This document shows positions 13,215-23,180 of a stretch of 64,000 nucleotides of DNA, piece after piece. The notes below the pieces were generated by a model that was not told the DNA's origin, made no database searches, and saw nothing but the letters and a program-made list of their open reading frames with translations. Position 1 is the first letter of the stretch. Each line of letters opens with the position of its first letter. The translations under genes were made by a program, and so were the position numbers. The stretch spans positions 605,435 through 669,434 of the forward strand of contig VWZP01010938.1 of NCBI GenBank assembly GCA_013396995.1, given 5' to 3'. Source of the stretch: Dicaeum eximium. Its lineage: Eukaryota > Chordata > Aves > Passeriformes > Dicaeidae.

Positions 13215-13605
13215 TGCCTGGTGCACACCAAAGCTGAAGAATTTGGCTCAATTTCTTCTAATTGCTGCAGGACTGGGTTCCCTGGTGGCACCAAAGAGTT
13301 CACTGAAGTGACTGACATTGTCACATTCAGGGTGAGGTTTGAGAGCAGGTTAGATATGGGGCTGTGGACCTCAACCCAGAATCCTCAAGAGCTGTTTCCA
13401 TGGGACTGTGTCTGTGAGGGCTTTTTGGGTTCTCCCCAGGGAATGGGCACAGCCCCAAGGCTGCCAGAGCTCCAGGAGGGTTTGGACAGCACTCTGAGGG
13501 ATGAGCAGGGTGGGATTGATGGGGTGTCTCTGCAGGGCCAGGAGTTGGACTGGATGATCCTTGTGAGTTCTAATTCAGGATATTTTATAATTCTGTGACT
13601 GATTG
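13215..13605 (+). mobile_element. Interspersed repeat with CR1-type 3' end
   Basis: The last part ('gccaggagttggactggatg', then a near-terminal 'ataattctgtgactga') is a CR1 3' end. It is the same tail that appears in reverse orientation in the 72-bp array at about 31640-31960. The first part ('ttcttctaattgctgcagg' onward) is a repeat-like block I cannot name. Confidence 0.65.
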
Positions 13606-13953
13606 AGGTGATATGGGAGATACAGCCTGTGGACCATTTCAAAGACCCTGTGTTAAATCTCCACCATTCTTCTCATCCCCAAAGCTTGTGATTGCTGAAT
13701 CCTGACAATGAGAACCACCCAGAGGCTGCCTGACATGGCAGTTTTAGCATTTGGCTTTACTTATTTCTCCCCTAATGAATGAATGAATGAAAAATTATTT
13801 GTTTTGTTCTTCCTTTCCTCTCTACGGGCCTGTGAGATGTGGTCAGACACTTTGCAACCAACATTTAGGAACACAGATCACCCATTCCTGGTGTGATGAG
13901 CTCTGACATCTATTAGCTGTGTTCATTCTTTAATTCCATTTCTTATTCTCCAG

Positions 13954-14047
13954 TGGCAACACTCCCATTGCAGTGTGGGGAACTCACCTGGACCTCATCC
14001 AAAACCCTCAGATCCGGGCAAAACACGGTGGAAAGGAGCATGTCAAT
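13954..14047 (+). CDS. PLXNA4: PLXNA4 exon w4: IPT3
   Basis: It completes a split Ser codon and encodes 31 residues, GNTPIAVWGTHLDLIQNPQI then RAKHGGKEHVN. This is the GNTxIxVxGTxLDxIQxP block of the third plexin IPT domain. It ends in phase 0 before gtgagt at 14048. The next exon must therefore begin with a whole codon, which sets the frame used to judge the stop codon in w5. Confidence 0.97.
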
Positions 14048-14693
14048 GTGAGTACCACTGCAGAGCTGGGCAGGGGCTGGCTGACAGCTCTGGAGCTTGA
14101 AATCTCCTATTGCAGCTCAAAAACGAGGGCATGATTGTTTCCAGAAATATTATCCCATCCCCAAAGGACACACACAAAACAGAAGGGTTTTGGCAGGGCT
14201 AGAACCAAACTTCAGGGTCTTCTGAGACCTTCACCTTTGTCTTTGCTTCTCCAGCTTGGTGGGGTTAATTTCAGGTAACCTGATATCCAAACTGGAATCC
14301 TGAGCACAACTGAGCATGCACTGCACAAGCACTTCTGGAAAAACGACCAGAGTGTGAGACCTAATTGCAAGGTGGTAGTGAGGCTTTGACTAATCTGTGC
14401 TGTGCAAAAACTAAGGGAAGAAACTTCTATTTCCAGATGTAAACAAAGTCAGGGAAAGATGCTGATGCTGGCAACAGAGGCTGAGCTCTCTCAAGAGGCA
14501 CAGGAGGCCCTGTTGAAGTGCAAACTGCTCCACACACCCGCCTCAGCAAGGCTTTCCTAATCCCTGCCCAGCCTTGATTGTGTGATGGGGAATGTTTGCA
14601 AGCAGTGGAGCACCAACCTGTCCCAGGATAACCATGGAGGTCTGCTCCTCCCTCTCCCTGAGAGCCATCTGCCCACCAGGAAGGATGGGGGCA

Positions 14694-15128
14694 TTTCCCA
14701 TAAACTCTCCTTGTTTTGGGTCTCTTTCCCCAGAACTGTGAGGTGCAGAACAGCTCAGAAATAACCTGCCCTGGTCCCTATTTCCCATAAACTCTCCTTG
14801 TTTTGGATCTCTTTCCCCAGAACTGTGAGGTGCAGAACAGCACAGAGATGACCTGCTCTGGTCCCTATTTCCCATAAACTCTCCTTGTTTTGGATCTCTT
14901 TCCCCAGAACTGTGAGGTGCAGAACAGCACAGAGATGACCTGCTCTGGTCCCTATTTCCCATAAACTCTCCTTGTTTTGGATCTCTTTCCCCAGAACTGT
15001 GAGGTGCAGAACAGCACAGAGATGACCTGCTCTGGTCCCTATTTCCCATAAACTCTCCTTGTTTTGGATCTCTTTCCCCAGAACTGTGAGGTGCAGAACA
15101 GCACAGAGATGACCTGCTCTGGTCCCTA
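14694..15128 (+). repeat. 87-bp minisatellite containing a splice acceptor and exon start
   Basis: Five head-to-tail units of exactly 87 bp start at 14694, 14781, 14868, 14955 and 15042. Each unit has about 40 bp of intron 3' end (tttcccataaactctcc... ctctttccccag), about 36 bp matching the first codons of exon w5, and 11 bp (about ctggtccct) not seen in either flank. Acceptor AGs end at 14733, 14820, 14907, 14994 and 15081. Unit 1 differs from units 2-5, which are identical, at a few bases (ctcagaaataacc versus cacagagatgacc). Each unit read from its own acceptor in phase 0 meets TAA after 17 codons. Confidence 0.95.
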
Positions 15129-15199
15129 TTNCATCTGCCCACCAGGAAGGATGGGGGCATTTCCCATAAACTCTCCTTGTTTTGGATCTCTTTCCCCAG
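15129..15199. other. Ambiguous base and restart of the array's left flank
   Basis: A single N sits at 15131. The 28 bases after it (15132-15159) repeat the 28 bases just before the array (14666-14693), and are followed by a sixth intron-end copy (15160-15199). This is what a contig join or a switch to a second allele would leave. Confidence 0.85.
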
Positions 15200-15439
15200 A
15201 ACTGTGAGGTGCAGAACAGCTCAGAAATAACCTGCTAGGCCCCAGCTCTGGCTGTGGACCCCAATCACCAGTCTGAGCTCGCGGAGCGCCCTGAGGAGTT
15301 TGGCTTCATCCTTGACAATGTGCAGTCCCTGCTGATCCTCAACAAAACCAACTTCACCTACTACCCCAACCCCATCTTCGAGGTTTTCAATCCCTCAGGG
15401 ATCCTGGAGCTGAAGCCTGGAAGTCCCATCATCCTGAAG
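15200..15439 (+). CDS. PLXNA4: PLXNA4 exon w5: end of IPT3, start of IPT4; in-frame TAG
   Basis: In phase 0 it encodes 80 codons: NCEVQNSSEITC, a stop, then APALAVDPNHQSELAERPEE and onward to GSPIILK before gtgaga. The sequence after the stop is fully plexin-like (GFILDNVQSLLILNKTNFTY and the IPT4 start). Codon 13 is TAG (15236-15238) where plexin-A proteins have Gln (CAG), so a single C-to-T difference explains it. The two Cys of the IPT3 disulfide region precede the stop. Candidate sequons are NSS, NKT and NFT. I annotate it as coding because the rest is intact and the neighbouring assembly is ambiguous. A true nonsense allele cannot be excluded. Confidence 0.9.
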
Positions 15440-16389
15440 GTGAGATGGGGACAAAGGGTGGATGAGGAAGGACAAACAAATTCTGCCTCTTGCCTCTCTG
15501 TGCTTGCCAGCACCCCAATAAATCATCCTGATTGCACCCCAGACATTTCCTCTATTCCTTGCCCCTTATGGAACCATATTCAGAGTCACCATCAGCAAAC
15601 ACCAAGCACTGCCCACACCCATAACTAAAAATTATAAACCCCTGTGTGCAGCCTAAATTTGTACCCACTGCTGTTCACCAGAGAACATCTTGTACCCTTG
15701 CAATGTGGCTGACAGTGACAAACCCAACTCTGTTTCCTTTCTTGTACATTCAAGACCTCCCTCTCACCCTTGTTTAAACCCAGAGCAGTCCTTTGCCTTT
15801 TCTCTAAACTTGCCAGCAATATGGAGAAGGAATTTTATGATGCAGCATTTCTGTATCACTATTTTTACATGGTGAATATGCAAAGAAATTATTTTACCTG
15901 TAGATGCTTTTTGCATGTTTGGAAAGGGGTCTGACTTACTTGCCTATGTTTAGTGAGGGCTTTATTGTGCAGGATTTAGATGGAATATTTCTCATGCATT
16001 TGCAGAGAGGGAGGAGCAGGACAGGCTCTTGTGACTGCTTTGAGTCTGTGACCACTCATGCTGTTCTCTGCGTGAGTTTCTAAATTGGCTTTTCCTCTCT
16101 GTGTGAGCAAATGGTAAACTACAAATGTCATAATAGAATCATATTTAGGTTGGAAGGGACTTTAAAGACCATCTCATTCCAACCCCCTGCCATGGGCAGG
16201 GATATTTCCACTAGACCAAGTTGCTCCAAGCCCCATCCATCCAACCTGGCCTGGAGCAGGGATCAGCCATCCACACTGACCAAATGCAATACCAACACTT
16301 GTATCCCAGGAATGAACCAAAGGGGGGAAGACAACTCTTTGCTGATGTTTATTTGGTTATTTTGGGGTGTGATGTTCCTTCCTGTGCAG
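15440..16389 (+). other. Intron w5-w6
   Basis: Contains one reverse-orientation CR1 fragment at 16130-16262. The other 800 bp are unrecognised. Confidence 0.75.
16130..16262 (-). mobile_element. CR1 LINE fragment, reverse orientation
   Basis: The + strand reads 'aatcatatttaggttggaag', 'ccccctgccatgggcaggg' and 'ttgctccaagccccatcca', the reverse complement of a CR1 3' end. It is about 130 bp upstream of exon w6. Confidence 0.88.
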
Positions 16390-16536
16390 GGCAGGAATCT
16401 GATCCCACCGGTGGCAGGAGGCAATGCCAAACTGAACTACACGGTTCTGGTGGGTGAGAAGCCCTGTGCAGTGACCGTGTCCGACGTGCAGCTCCTCTGT
16501 GAGTCCCCAAACCTCATTGGAAGGCACAAGGTGATG
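16390..16536 (+). CDS. PLXNA4: PLXNA4 exon w6: IPT4
   Basis: It encodes 49 whole codons (GRNLIPPVAGGNAKLNYTVL onward to NLIGRHKVM) in phase 0, with donor gtaagt. It has GEKPCAVTVSDVQLLCESP with the paired Cys of the last IPT domain, and an NYT sequon. The NLIPPVAGGN wording matches PLXNA4 as I recall it and differs from PLXNA2. The acceptor is ttccttcctgtgcag. Confidence 0.97.
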
Positions 16537-16931
16537 GTAAGTGATGCCTGACCCTCGGCCTCTGCTCCCTGGGTGGATTGGGAGGGCACAGCAGAGCTGA
16601 AGAGCTGGCAGTGGGCTCCATGGGATTTGCATTTTGCATCGCTGTTTGCCTTCCCAGAAACATCAGGGCCCCTTTTTGGTATAATATTCTCATCAAGGGT
16701 AGCTTGGAAAAGTGACGTGGAGATCTTTGTGGACAGTGAGACACCCTTCATGATCAAACCCCAGCAGGAGAGTTTGCCTCTCTTCTGGTTTTGTATGGGC
16801 TGTATGAACCCTGGATGCTCATGTGAGATCACAAGTAACATGTTCCTACATGAAATTGGTAAATTCAGCACAGTTCCCATCACTTTGTTGACAGGATGGT
16901 GACTAAAATTTGCCTTTATGTAGGAGAGAAG

Positions 16932-16960
16932 AAAAAAAAAAAAAAAAAAAAAAAAAAAAA
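16932..16960. repeat. Poly-A tract (29 A)
   Basis: Uninterrupted A run after 'gagaag'. No retrocopy is recognisable upstream of it. Confidence 0.95.
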
Positions 16961-17429
16961 GCAGGATGTGGACAATAGTGTGACTGGAATTCAGAGTTTT
17001 GACTTATGTAAAACTTAGTGTGCTCCTACAAATCCTTCCTGGAAGAATGGACCTACATCAGAGGGAGCTTCTCTTCTTCTCACCACTTATTTATTTACTC
17101 CTTTTTTTACTTTCCTCTCAATAATTCTGAATTCCTTGATGCTGGTGCTTGATAAACCTCCTATCAGCAAACACCCTGGAGTTGTACCAAGCTGTAGGTG
17201 GGAACAACAAAAGCTGACAAATGACATCAGTGTTCCTCATTCCTTGGGAACAACTGCTTTTCTGTTGTGCCCCCCAAAGCTCTATCTGTCACATATTAAT
17301 TAATTTATTTATTTCAGTGCAATGAGACTCAGAGAGTTTGATCTTTAAAAATATTTTCCTGGGAACTTTTAGGAAGCAGAGTTTGTGATGACCATTTTGG
17401 GTCTTGTTTGTGGCTGCTGCTGGGATCCC

Positions 17430-17500
17430 TTGTAGTGGCTACTTAACTTCTCTGTGCCAAAGTTTGTCATCTGGAAAATAGAGGTAATAATCCTCTCCAG
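17430..17500 (+). mobile_element. MIR-like ancient SINE remnant
   Basis: The string of motifs 'acttctctgtgccaaagttt', 'gtcatctggaaaatagagg' and 'taataatcctctcc' follows the MIR core (cctcagtttcctcatctgtaa-type). The sequence just after it to 17680 is AT-rich with TAAT motifs and may be conserved non-coding DNA. Confidence 0.5.
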
Positions 17501-18034
17501 CCATGCAAATACACCGTGACCCTCGATTCATTGCAAAGCACATTAAGGCTCTCCAGGAAGAGCAATAATGAAATGAGAGATTTTCTCTGTGTGAAAACCA
17601 AAGCTTTTGAGCACGGCAATAAATGTTCCCTGTCATTTTCATGGATATGATTAAACATATGGTTAGTCAGAGACGGACAAAGCCAATCCTGGGGAGACAA
17701 AACTCAAAGCCAGGTGAGCAATAATCAACCCCTGGGGATCCAGGATGATGGACATCTGGCCAGGCTGCACTAATTGGGAAGACTCCCCTGCTCCTGCAGC
17801 TTTGGGAAGTTTAAGTGAAGCCAAAGATTAAAAAACAATCCCTTTTTGAGGATGCTGGTCAAATGAGGGATACTGCTGGGAAACTGGGAAGATGATGGAA
17901 GTGCTCAAGGATGGACTTTGCATCTGGAACCAGGGCTGGAAAATGCCTCCTCCAGCATGGCACAACATCTCTGCTGCTCAGGCTGGGACCATGTTTCACA
18001 CAAACTTATACCTTAAGTTTTAGCTTTTCTATTT

Positions 18035-18460
18035 ATCAGATTCTGTGCTGCTTTATTGTGTGGGTCTGAGCTCCATATTATGGGATGGTGAGCTCTCTGC
18101 ACAGAGCAGGGAGACAAAACAATTCCTTCTCCAGCTGGGGACCAAGGACAAATGATCCAAACCTCAGGCCCAAGAGCACAAACAATGTGGACAGAAGAGA
18201 CAAAAACAAGGAGGATGGGACTTGATAAGCTAAAGGTGGAATTGGACAATGAACTCCAAGATGCAAATGGAGCAGAACTGATCAAAGTGCCAGAGCCGTG
18301 CCCGGTGTCCATTTTGTGCCCATTTTGGTTCATCTTGGGTGCAGCCCTGGCTGGGCTCTTGTGCTGCCCAAGGTGGATCCATGAAGGAAATCCTTTGAAT
18401 AAATCCCTGCTTTATTCTGGAACTCTGCCCAGCCTCTGTTCTAGGGCAGACTTCTCAAGG
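18035..18460 (+). mobile_element. Solo LTR (endogenous retrovirus), copy 1
   Basis: A long match to the reverse complement of 46880-47385 defines this as a dispersed repeat. The region has a polyadenylation signal ('gaataaatccctgctttatt') near the end, preceded by a pyrimidine-rich block, as in LTRs. There are no internal retroviral genes. Edges are approximate, and no target-site duplication was identified. Confidence 0.7.
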
Positions 18461-21400
18461 CATCAAAACATCTCTTTGATGGCCAGGGTAACTGATAGTA
18501 GTTCCTCCTGATTCTGCCAAAGATTTACTGTCTGACCTTGAGGAAATTGTTGACCAAACCCTTTCTTGCAAAGTGAAGTGGCCATGAGCTGAGAGGGAGC
18601 CATGGGAGTGAACCACCTGGTGCAACACAGAGATTATTTATAAGTGAAGGAGCAGTGGCAATGACACATGTTGATGTCAAAATGCTTTTGATCTGTCTTT
18701 TTTTTGAGCTGTCTGATTTTGAGATGTCTTTCACACAATAACAGAGTTAAGTATTTGAAAAACAATAGCAAAGAAATAAAAGGCCTGGGCGATGGTTTAA
18801 AAGAAGATTGACTAAAACTCAGAGGCAAGTTTTTTTCCAAGGAAAAGAAAGAGATGTGAGGAAGATCCATGAGTGGCTACACCAGAGAAGGTCTGCAGGG
18901 AACATGTGGAATACATCTGAAGGGTTGCTGGTTTCTAACAGTCTGGAAAGTACAGCAGACTCTGTATAATGAATGGAGAGATGGTCAAATGCAGCAGCTG
19001 AAGTTCAGGGTGTGATTCATCTCATCCTTAGAGGGATAATTTTATTTGGCCAGGACAAATTTGCACCAGGAAAGAAACTCCTTCAGGACTCCTTTACTCC
19101 TACAGGTGGCCACTAAGACTTCATTGGAGAAAACTGGGCTCTGACATAGAGCCCATAGAACATTTAGTGTAATTTAGGACAAATTCATTATTAATAGTCT
19201 TTAAAAATGGCCAGATTGTTGTTGTTTGGTGGGTTCATGGTCAGCCTTCTGGAAGGTAAAAACAGCTTCCTCCAGAACCACTCGGTGGATTAAGAAGTAA
19301 AGTCAGGCTGTATGTGCATATTTTCTTGCATTTCTTTTAAAAGCTCACCATAACTCTGCAGCCTCGTAGACTTTCTTCTTCAAGAGCCACATTCCCTCAG
19401 ATCATGGCAGCTTCACTTGTGCATTGTGAGACCTCCCCAGTGATGAAACCCCCTTTAAAGGGGAACACGCTGGGCCTAACTTTGAACAGCTGCTTTTTGG
19501 AGCTTAGATCCCCTTATCATTAATGGAGAGAAATGGGAACTTCCACTGAATGAAAGTCTCATCCCAATGTCAAAGGTGTCAGAAGCAGCTGACATAAATC
19601 ACATCCTGAAAGCGTTTTTTCTCTTTGTTGACTCTGGAATCATGCTGCAGTGTCTAACTCGGATGTGAACGCGGAATATTTGGTGAGAGAAATCCCACCC
19701 ATGGAGAGGGGCTGATCTTCCAGCTTTGAGGATGGATCTGCACTGGGATTTGGGACTGGGGTTGTTTGAGTCTAGTCTGATATCCCTTGAATGGACTTGT
19801 CTGACTGCAGGGTTTGGAGAAAGAGAAAATGAAAAAGAATTAATCTGTTTATTGATCCACTGACAGGAAGGAAAGCATGCAAACTGTGGGAAAGTTTTGC
19901 TGGGAGGATTTGGGACAGTGGTCCAGAGCAAAAGGAAACAACTTCCAATGCATGGATTAGGATGTGATTTTGGCAGTTCGCCTGCTCAGTTGAGCAGGAT
20001 ATATTCCAACAATAAACCTCAGGATTTATAAGTGAGTTGGATCTTGTATCTTGACATAGATGGGAAAACTCTACCTCTGCATCCCCAGCTGTGTGCCTGA
20101 GGTTCTTTGGCCACTCAAAATGCTCTACAAGCCATCAGTGTCACGGTAACAATTGGTCATCTTGAAACTATTACCTGAACAGATGAGTTTAGGATTAGTT
20201 TTGTTTTTCAATGTGGACATTTCATCTCTCTAGACCCCATCCCAAAATGGCATGAGAGGGCCTTGTGGATGGAAATCAGCTGTTTTCAGACATTCACTTT
20301 GGTCTTGTCCATGACATAAGGGTTGTAGTTGTGTCTCTTTGGCCAGGACCCACTGAGGAGCAGCCTACACCTGGTGGTAGAGCAAAACAGCCTTCTTCCC
20401 TGAGGCTGCAACTGGGACTGGAATAACTTCTAGGAGATGATAAGGTCACTGAGATTCCTGTCCCCAGAAAGGGTTGGGGTGGAGAGCACCTGGGAAAATC
20501 CATTAATTCGTGATTCTGTTCTGTAGTCTCTTCTGCTGGCTCCAGCTGGGCCAGTTTCTCCCTCCTGCAGCCTAGAGAGGAAACCTGAGTAGGTGCCTGA
20601 GCTGAGATGTGGGAAGCCCTGGGATTAATTAGTGTCCAGGCAGGCTGGAGATTAACTGAGAGCCAGGGGGATGCAGGACAAGGCTGAACACCAGGCTGAG
20701 GTGTGCAGGAGAAATGTGAGGAAATGTGAAGAAAAATTCCTCACAATGGAGGAAGAAAACAGATTAATTCCACACTGCAGTGGTCCCAGGTGCAATGGGA
20801 GTAGGAAACACTCAGCCCTGGGGTTTTGAGTGCATTTCTGCCTGGCAGCAAGAGTTTGCCCTTTGTGCAGGGCCAGCTGTGCCTCTGTGACACAGCTCAG
20901 CTGGGGTGAAGCGATGGGGCTCATCATCCTTCAAGCTCTTCACATGGCATCTTCCCAGCTTTCTGCTGATCTACACCCAGCATTCCCAAACCAAAACACA
21001 GCCCTAGAAGCCTTTTTATACTTCAGGCTGCTCAGCAGAGCTTTTCTCCCACCACTCAAGCTTTGCCTACTCTACAAATAGCTTTGAACAGCCTTGTAGT
21101 AGCCTGAAGCCAGCGGTGTCCTGTGGGATTCCTGTTGGGAGTGGTGTTCATGTTGTAAAAAAGGGCTCTAAGGGACTTGTTTCAGCAGAACATTTTGCTG
21201 GGCTTGCAGCAGAAGTGCTTGCAGGGTTTCTTTCTGGTTGTTAAAATCAAGGCCCTTTCACAGCAGCTTCTTGCAGAGGCTGGAAGCAGCTCTGGGAACC
21301 TCTGGAAGTACATGGAGAACAAAAAGCTGTGTTCAAGTCCTACTGGTGCACATCTGCAGTCACCCTAACAATGTGTGGCTAAGATAGGGGCTGTAAAGAG

Positions 21401-21939
21401 AATGGGCCAGGCTTTGTGGGGTTTGTGGTGGATTTTCACTATCCCAGAGGCTTCCAAGTACAGTTCTATGTGGTGGGAGAGTCAAAAGAAAATAGTGACT
21501 CTTATTTCTGCAGTCCCACTGTACTCACTGGGTCAGGTGTCTTCTGCCTCATTGTGGGGTTAGGACCCATCAGACCATACCTTGAGCTCTGTGTTCTGTG
21601 TGTGTTTTGGGACTAAGTGACATCAGTGCTCCATACAACACATCAGGATGGGGAATGAAACATCCAGAATGAAATCCAAACTGATATGGAGAAATTGTGA
21701 CTGGTGACTCGTCTCACCACAAGTCCTTTTATGGTTGGGTTCATGGTGACTGCCAACAGAGGTGATTCTGTCTGGCATTTCGAGTGTTTTGAAGCTGTTC
21801 CATATCCAAATACTTCCCCTTTTGGCTTGGGAGACAAGGGGATGCCACCATTCCCCCTCAGCTGGGACAATGACAGAGCTCCTCTGCGTTCCTGCTTGTT
21901 TGACAGTCTCAATGCAGCTCTTTGCTGCTTTCCCTCTAG

Positions 21940-22174
21940 GCTCGTGTAGGAGGCATGGAGTTCTCTCCAGGGATGGTCTACATCTCCCCAGACAGCCCTC
22001 TCAGCTTGCCAGCCATCGTCAGCATCGCGGTGGCCGGCGGGCTGCTCATCATCTTCATCGTGGCCGTGCTCATCGCCTACAAGCGCAAGTCCAGGGAGAG
22101 CGACCTCACCCTCAAGCGCCTGCAGATGCAGATGGACAACCTGGAGTCCAGGGTGGCCCTGGAGTGCAAAGAAG
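21940..22174 (+). CDS. PLXNA4: PLXNA4 exon w7: transmembrane helix and juxtamembrane segment
   Basis: It encodes 78 codons plus one base of Ala. First comes the end of the ectodomain (ARVGGMEFSPGMVYISPDSP). A hydrophobic membrane helix of about 25 residues follows at nt 22006-22080 (starting LPAIVSIAVAGG), then the basic stop-transfer YKRKSRE. Last is the start of the juxtamembrane coiled coil with heptad-like LTLKRLQMQMDNLESRVAL. The coiled coil controls plexin dimerisation and GAP activation. The exon is markedly more GC-rich than its introns. The acceptor is ttccctctag and the donor gtagga. Confidence 0.98.
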
Positions 22175-22579
22175 GTAGGATGAGGAGGGTAGGAGCACAC
22201 TGTGTCAGTGTTGGTAGAAGGGAGACACCCAGTCACGAAGCTTTGAGCCAAAATACCACAGTGCTGAACGCCGTGGGTGTGGCTCGAGCCTGGATCTAAT
22301 CTGACTTTCCCTGTTTTCCCTTTGTCCAGACTTTCTCCACCCTCTCCTAACTGGATTTGGTAATTCAAAATCCACAGAAAGCCTTGGCACATATCCCTGG
22401 GAAAAGGCTGTGTCGTGGGAAAGGCGACCCTGCTCTCGTCCACCTTCTTCCTCTCCACATGTTGCCTTATTCCTTATTCCTCTCCTTATTCTCGTTCCTG
22501 AGGGTCGGGGTCTTTTCCCATTCTGGTGAGGCTGATCTGGATTTTCACTGCTCCCTGAGTTGTTCTGTTTCTGTGCCAG
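22175..22579 (+). other. Intron w7-w8
   Basis: A short 405-bp intron with no recognisable content, ending with a 3' splice site (tctgtgccag). Confidence 0.85.
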
Positions 22580-22722
22580 CCTTTGCAGAGCTGCAGACAG
22601 ATATCCATGAGCTGACGAGTGACCTGGACGGGGCCGGGATCCCTTTCCTCGACTACCGAACCTACACAATGAGAGTGCTTTTCCCTGGCATTGAAGATCA
22701 TCCAGTCCTGAGGGATTTGGAG
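22580..22722 (+). CDS. PLXNA4: PLXNA4 exon w8: juxtamembrane coiled coil and GAP start
   Basis: It completes Ala and encodes 47 residues (FAELQTDIHELTSDLDGAGI onward to HPVLRDLE). AELQTDIHELTSDL continues the juxtamembrane helix. PFLDYRTYTMRVLFPGIEDH is the conserved entry to the first half of the split GAP domain. It ends in phase 0 before gtaaag. Confidence 0.98.
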
Positions 22723-22904
22723 GTAAAGCAACAATGTTTCCTGCTTCTAGCTCCTCTCATGCCTCCCTGTTCAGTCCTGAATTCCAGAGATTCTGTGTCA
22801 GTGGTGGGGGTGTGATGACTGTGTCCTACAAGAGGTGAAACATGTCCTCATTAAAAATCTGGGTTGAAAGGGGAAATGTTTGCTGTTATCTTAGATCATA
22901 TTAG

Positions 22905-23180
22905 ATCATAAAATCATTTAGGTTGTAAAAGACCTCTAAGACCATAGATTTCAATAATCAACCCAATGCTGCCAATTCCATCACTAAATCATGTCCCCTT
23001 TTGTGTCATCCACACACTTTTTGAAAACTTCTAGGCATTGTGAGCCCACAACTCCCCTGGACAGCTTGTTCCACCATCTGATCATCCTTTCAGTGAATAA
23101 ATTTTTCCTGATTTCCCGTCTAAACGTCCCCTGGCACAACTTTAAGGCTGTTTATTCTCATCCTGTCACTTGTTACCTGG
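22905..23180 (-). mobile_element. CR1 LINE fragment, reverse orientation
   Basis: It starts with 'aaaatcatttaggttgtaaa' and 'agacctctaagaccatag' and continues through 'cagcttgttccaccatctga', the reverse complement of an older, more diverged CR1 3' region. Confidence 0.78.

Larger units (their letters stand above)
7881..13953 (+). other. Intron w3-w4
   Basis: This 6.1-kb intron contains an AT hairpin at 8097-8160, a CR1 in reverse orientation at about 10218-10400 and an A-rich tract at 10752-10801. Two CR1-type fragments follow (11718-11957 and about 13215-13605). A two-copy 35-bp direct repeat (cctacatttccccca core) lies at about 9136-9203. The remainder is unrecognised. Confidence 0.7.
14048..15199 (+). 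other. Intron w4-w5 (as assembled)
   Basis: The first 620 bp show nothing recognisable. From 14694 the intron is a tandem array whose units each contain a copy of the following exon's start. The true length is uncertain because an ambiguous base at 15131 interrupts the array. Confidence 0.75.
16537..21939 (+). other. Intron w6-w7
   Basis: This 5.4-kb intron has a 29-base A run at 16932-16960, a MIR-like fragment at about 17430-17500 and a solo LTR at about 18035-18460. The stretch 18460-21900 shows nothing I recognise. Confidence 0.7.

Noticed and set aside
14694..15128. Regular spaced repeats as a CRISPR array
   Set aside because: Units are contiguous with no unique spacers, the genome is a vertebrate, and the unit contains a splice site and exon start.
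14543..15160. A 205-codon repetitive open frame on the - strand
   Set aside because: It is the antisense translation of the 87-bp minisatellite (29 codons per unit) and crosses the N. The periodic protein has no independent support.
16932..16960. Poly-A run as the tail of a processed pseudogene or retrocopy
   Set aside because: The preceding sequence contains no recognisable mRNA-derived or SINE body.
21643..22458. A 271-codon open frame on the - strand
   Set aside because: It is antisense to exon w7, whose GC-rich coding sequence explains the lack of stops. Composition is not protein-like.
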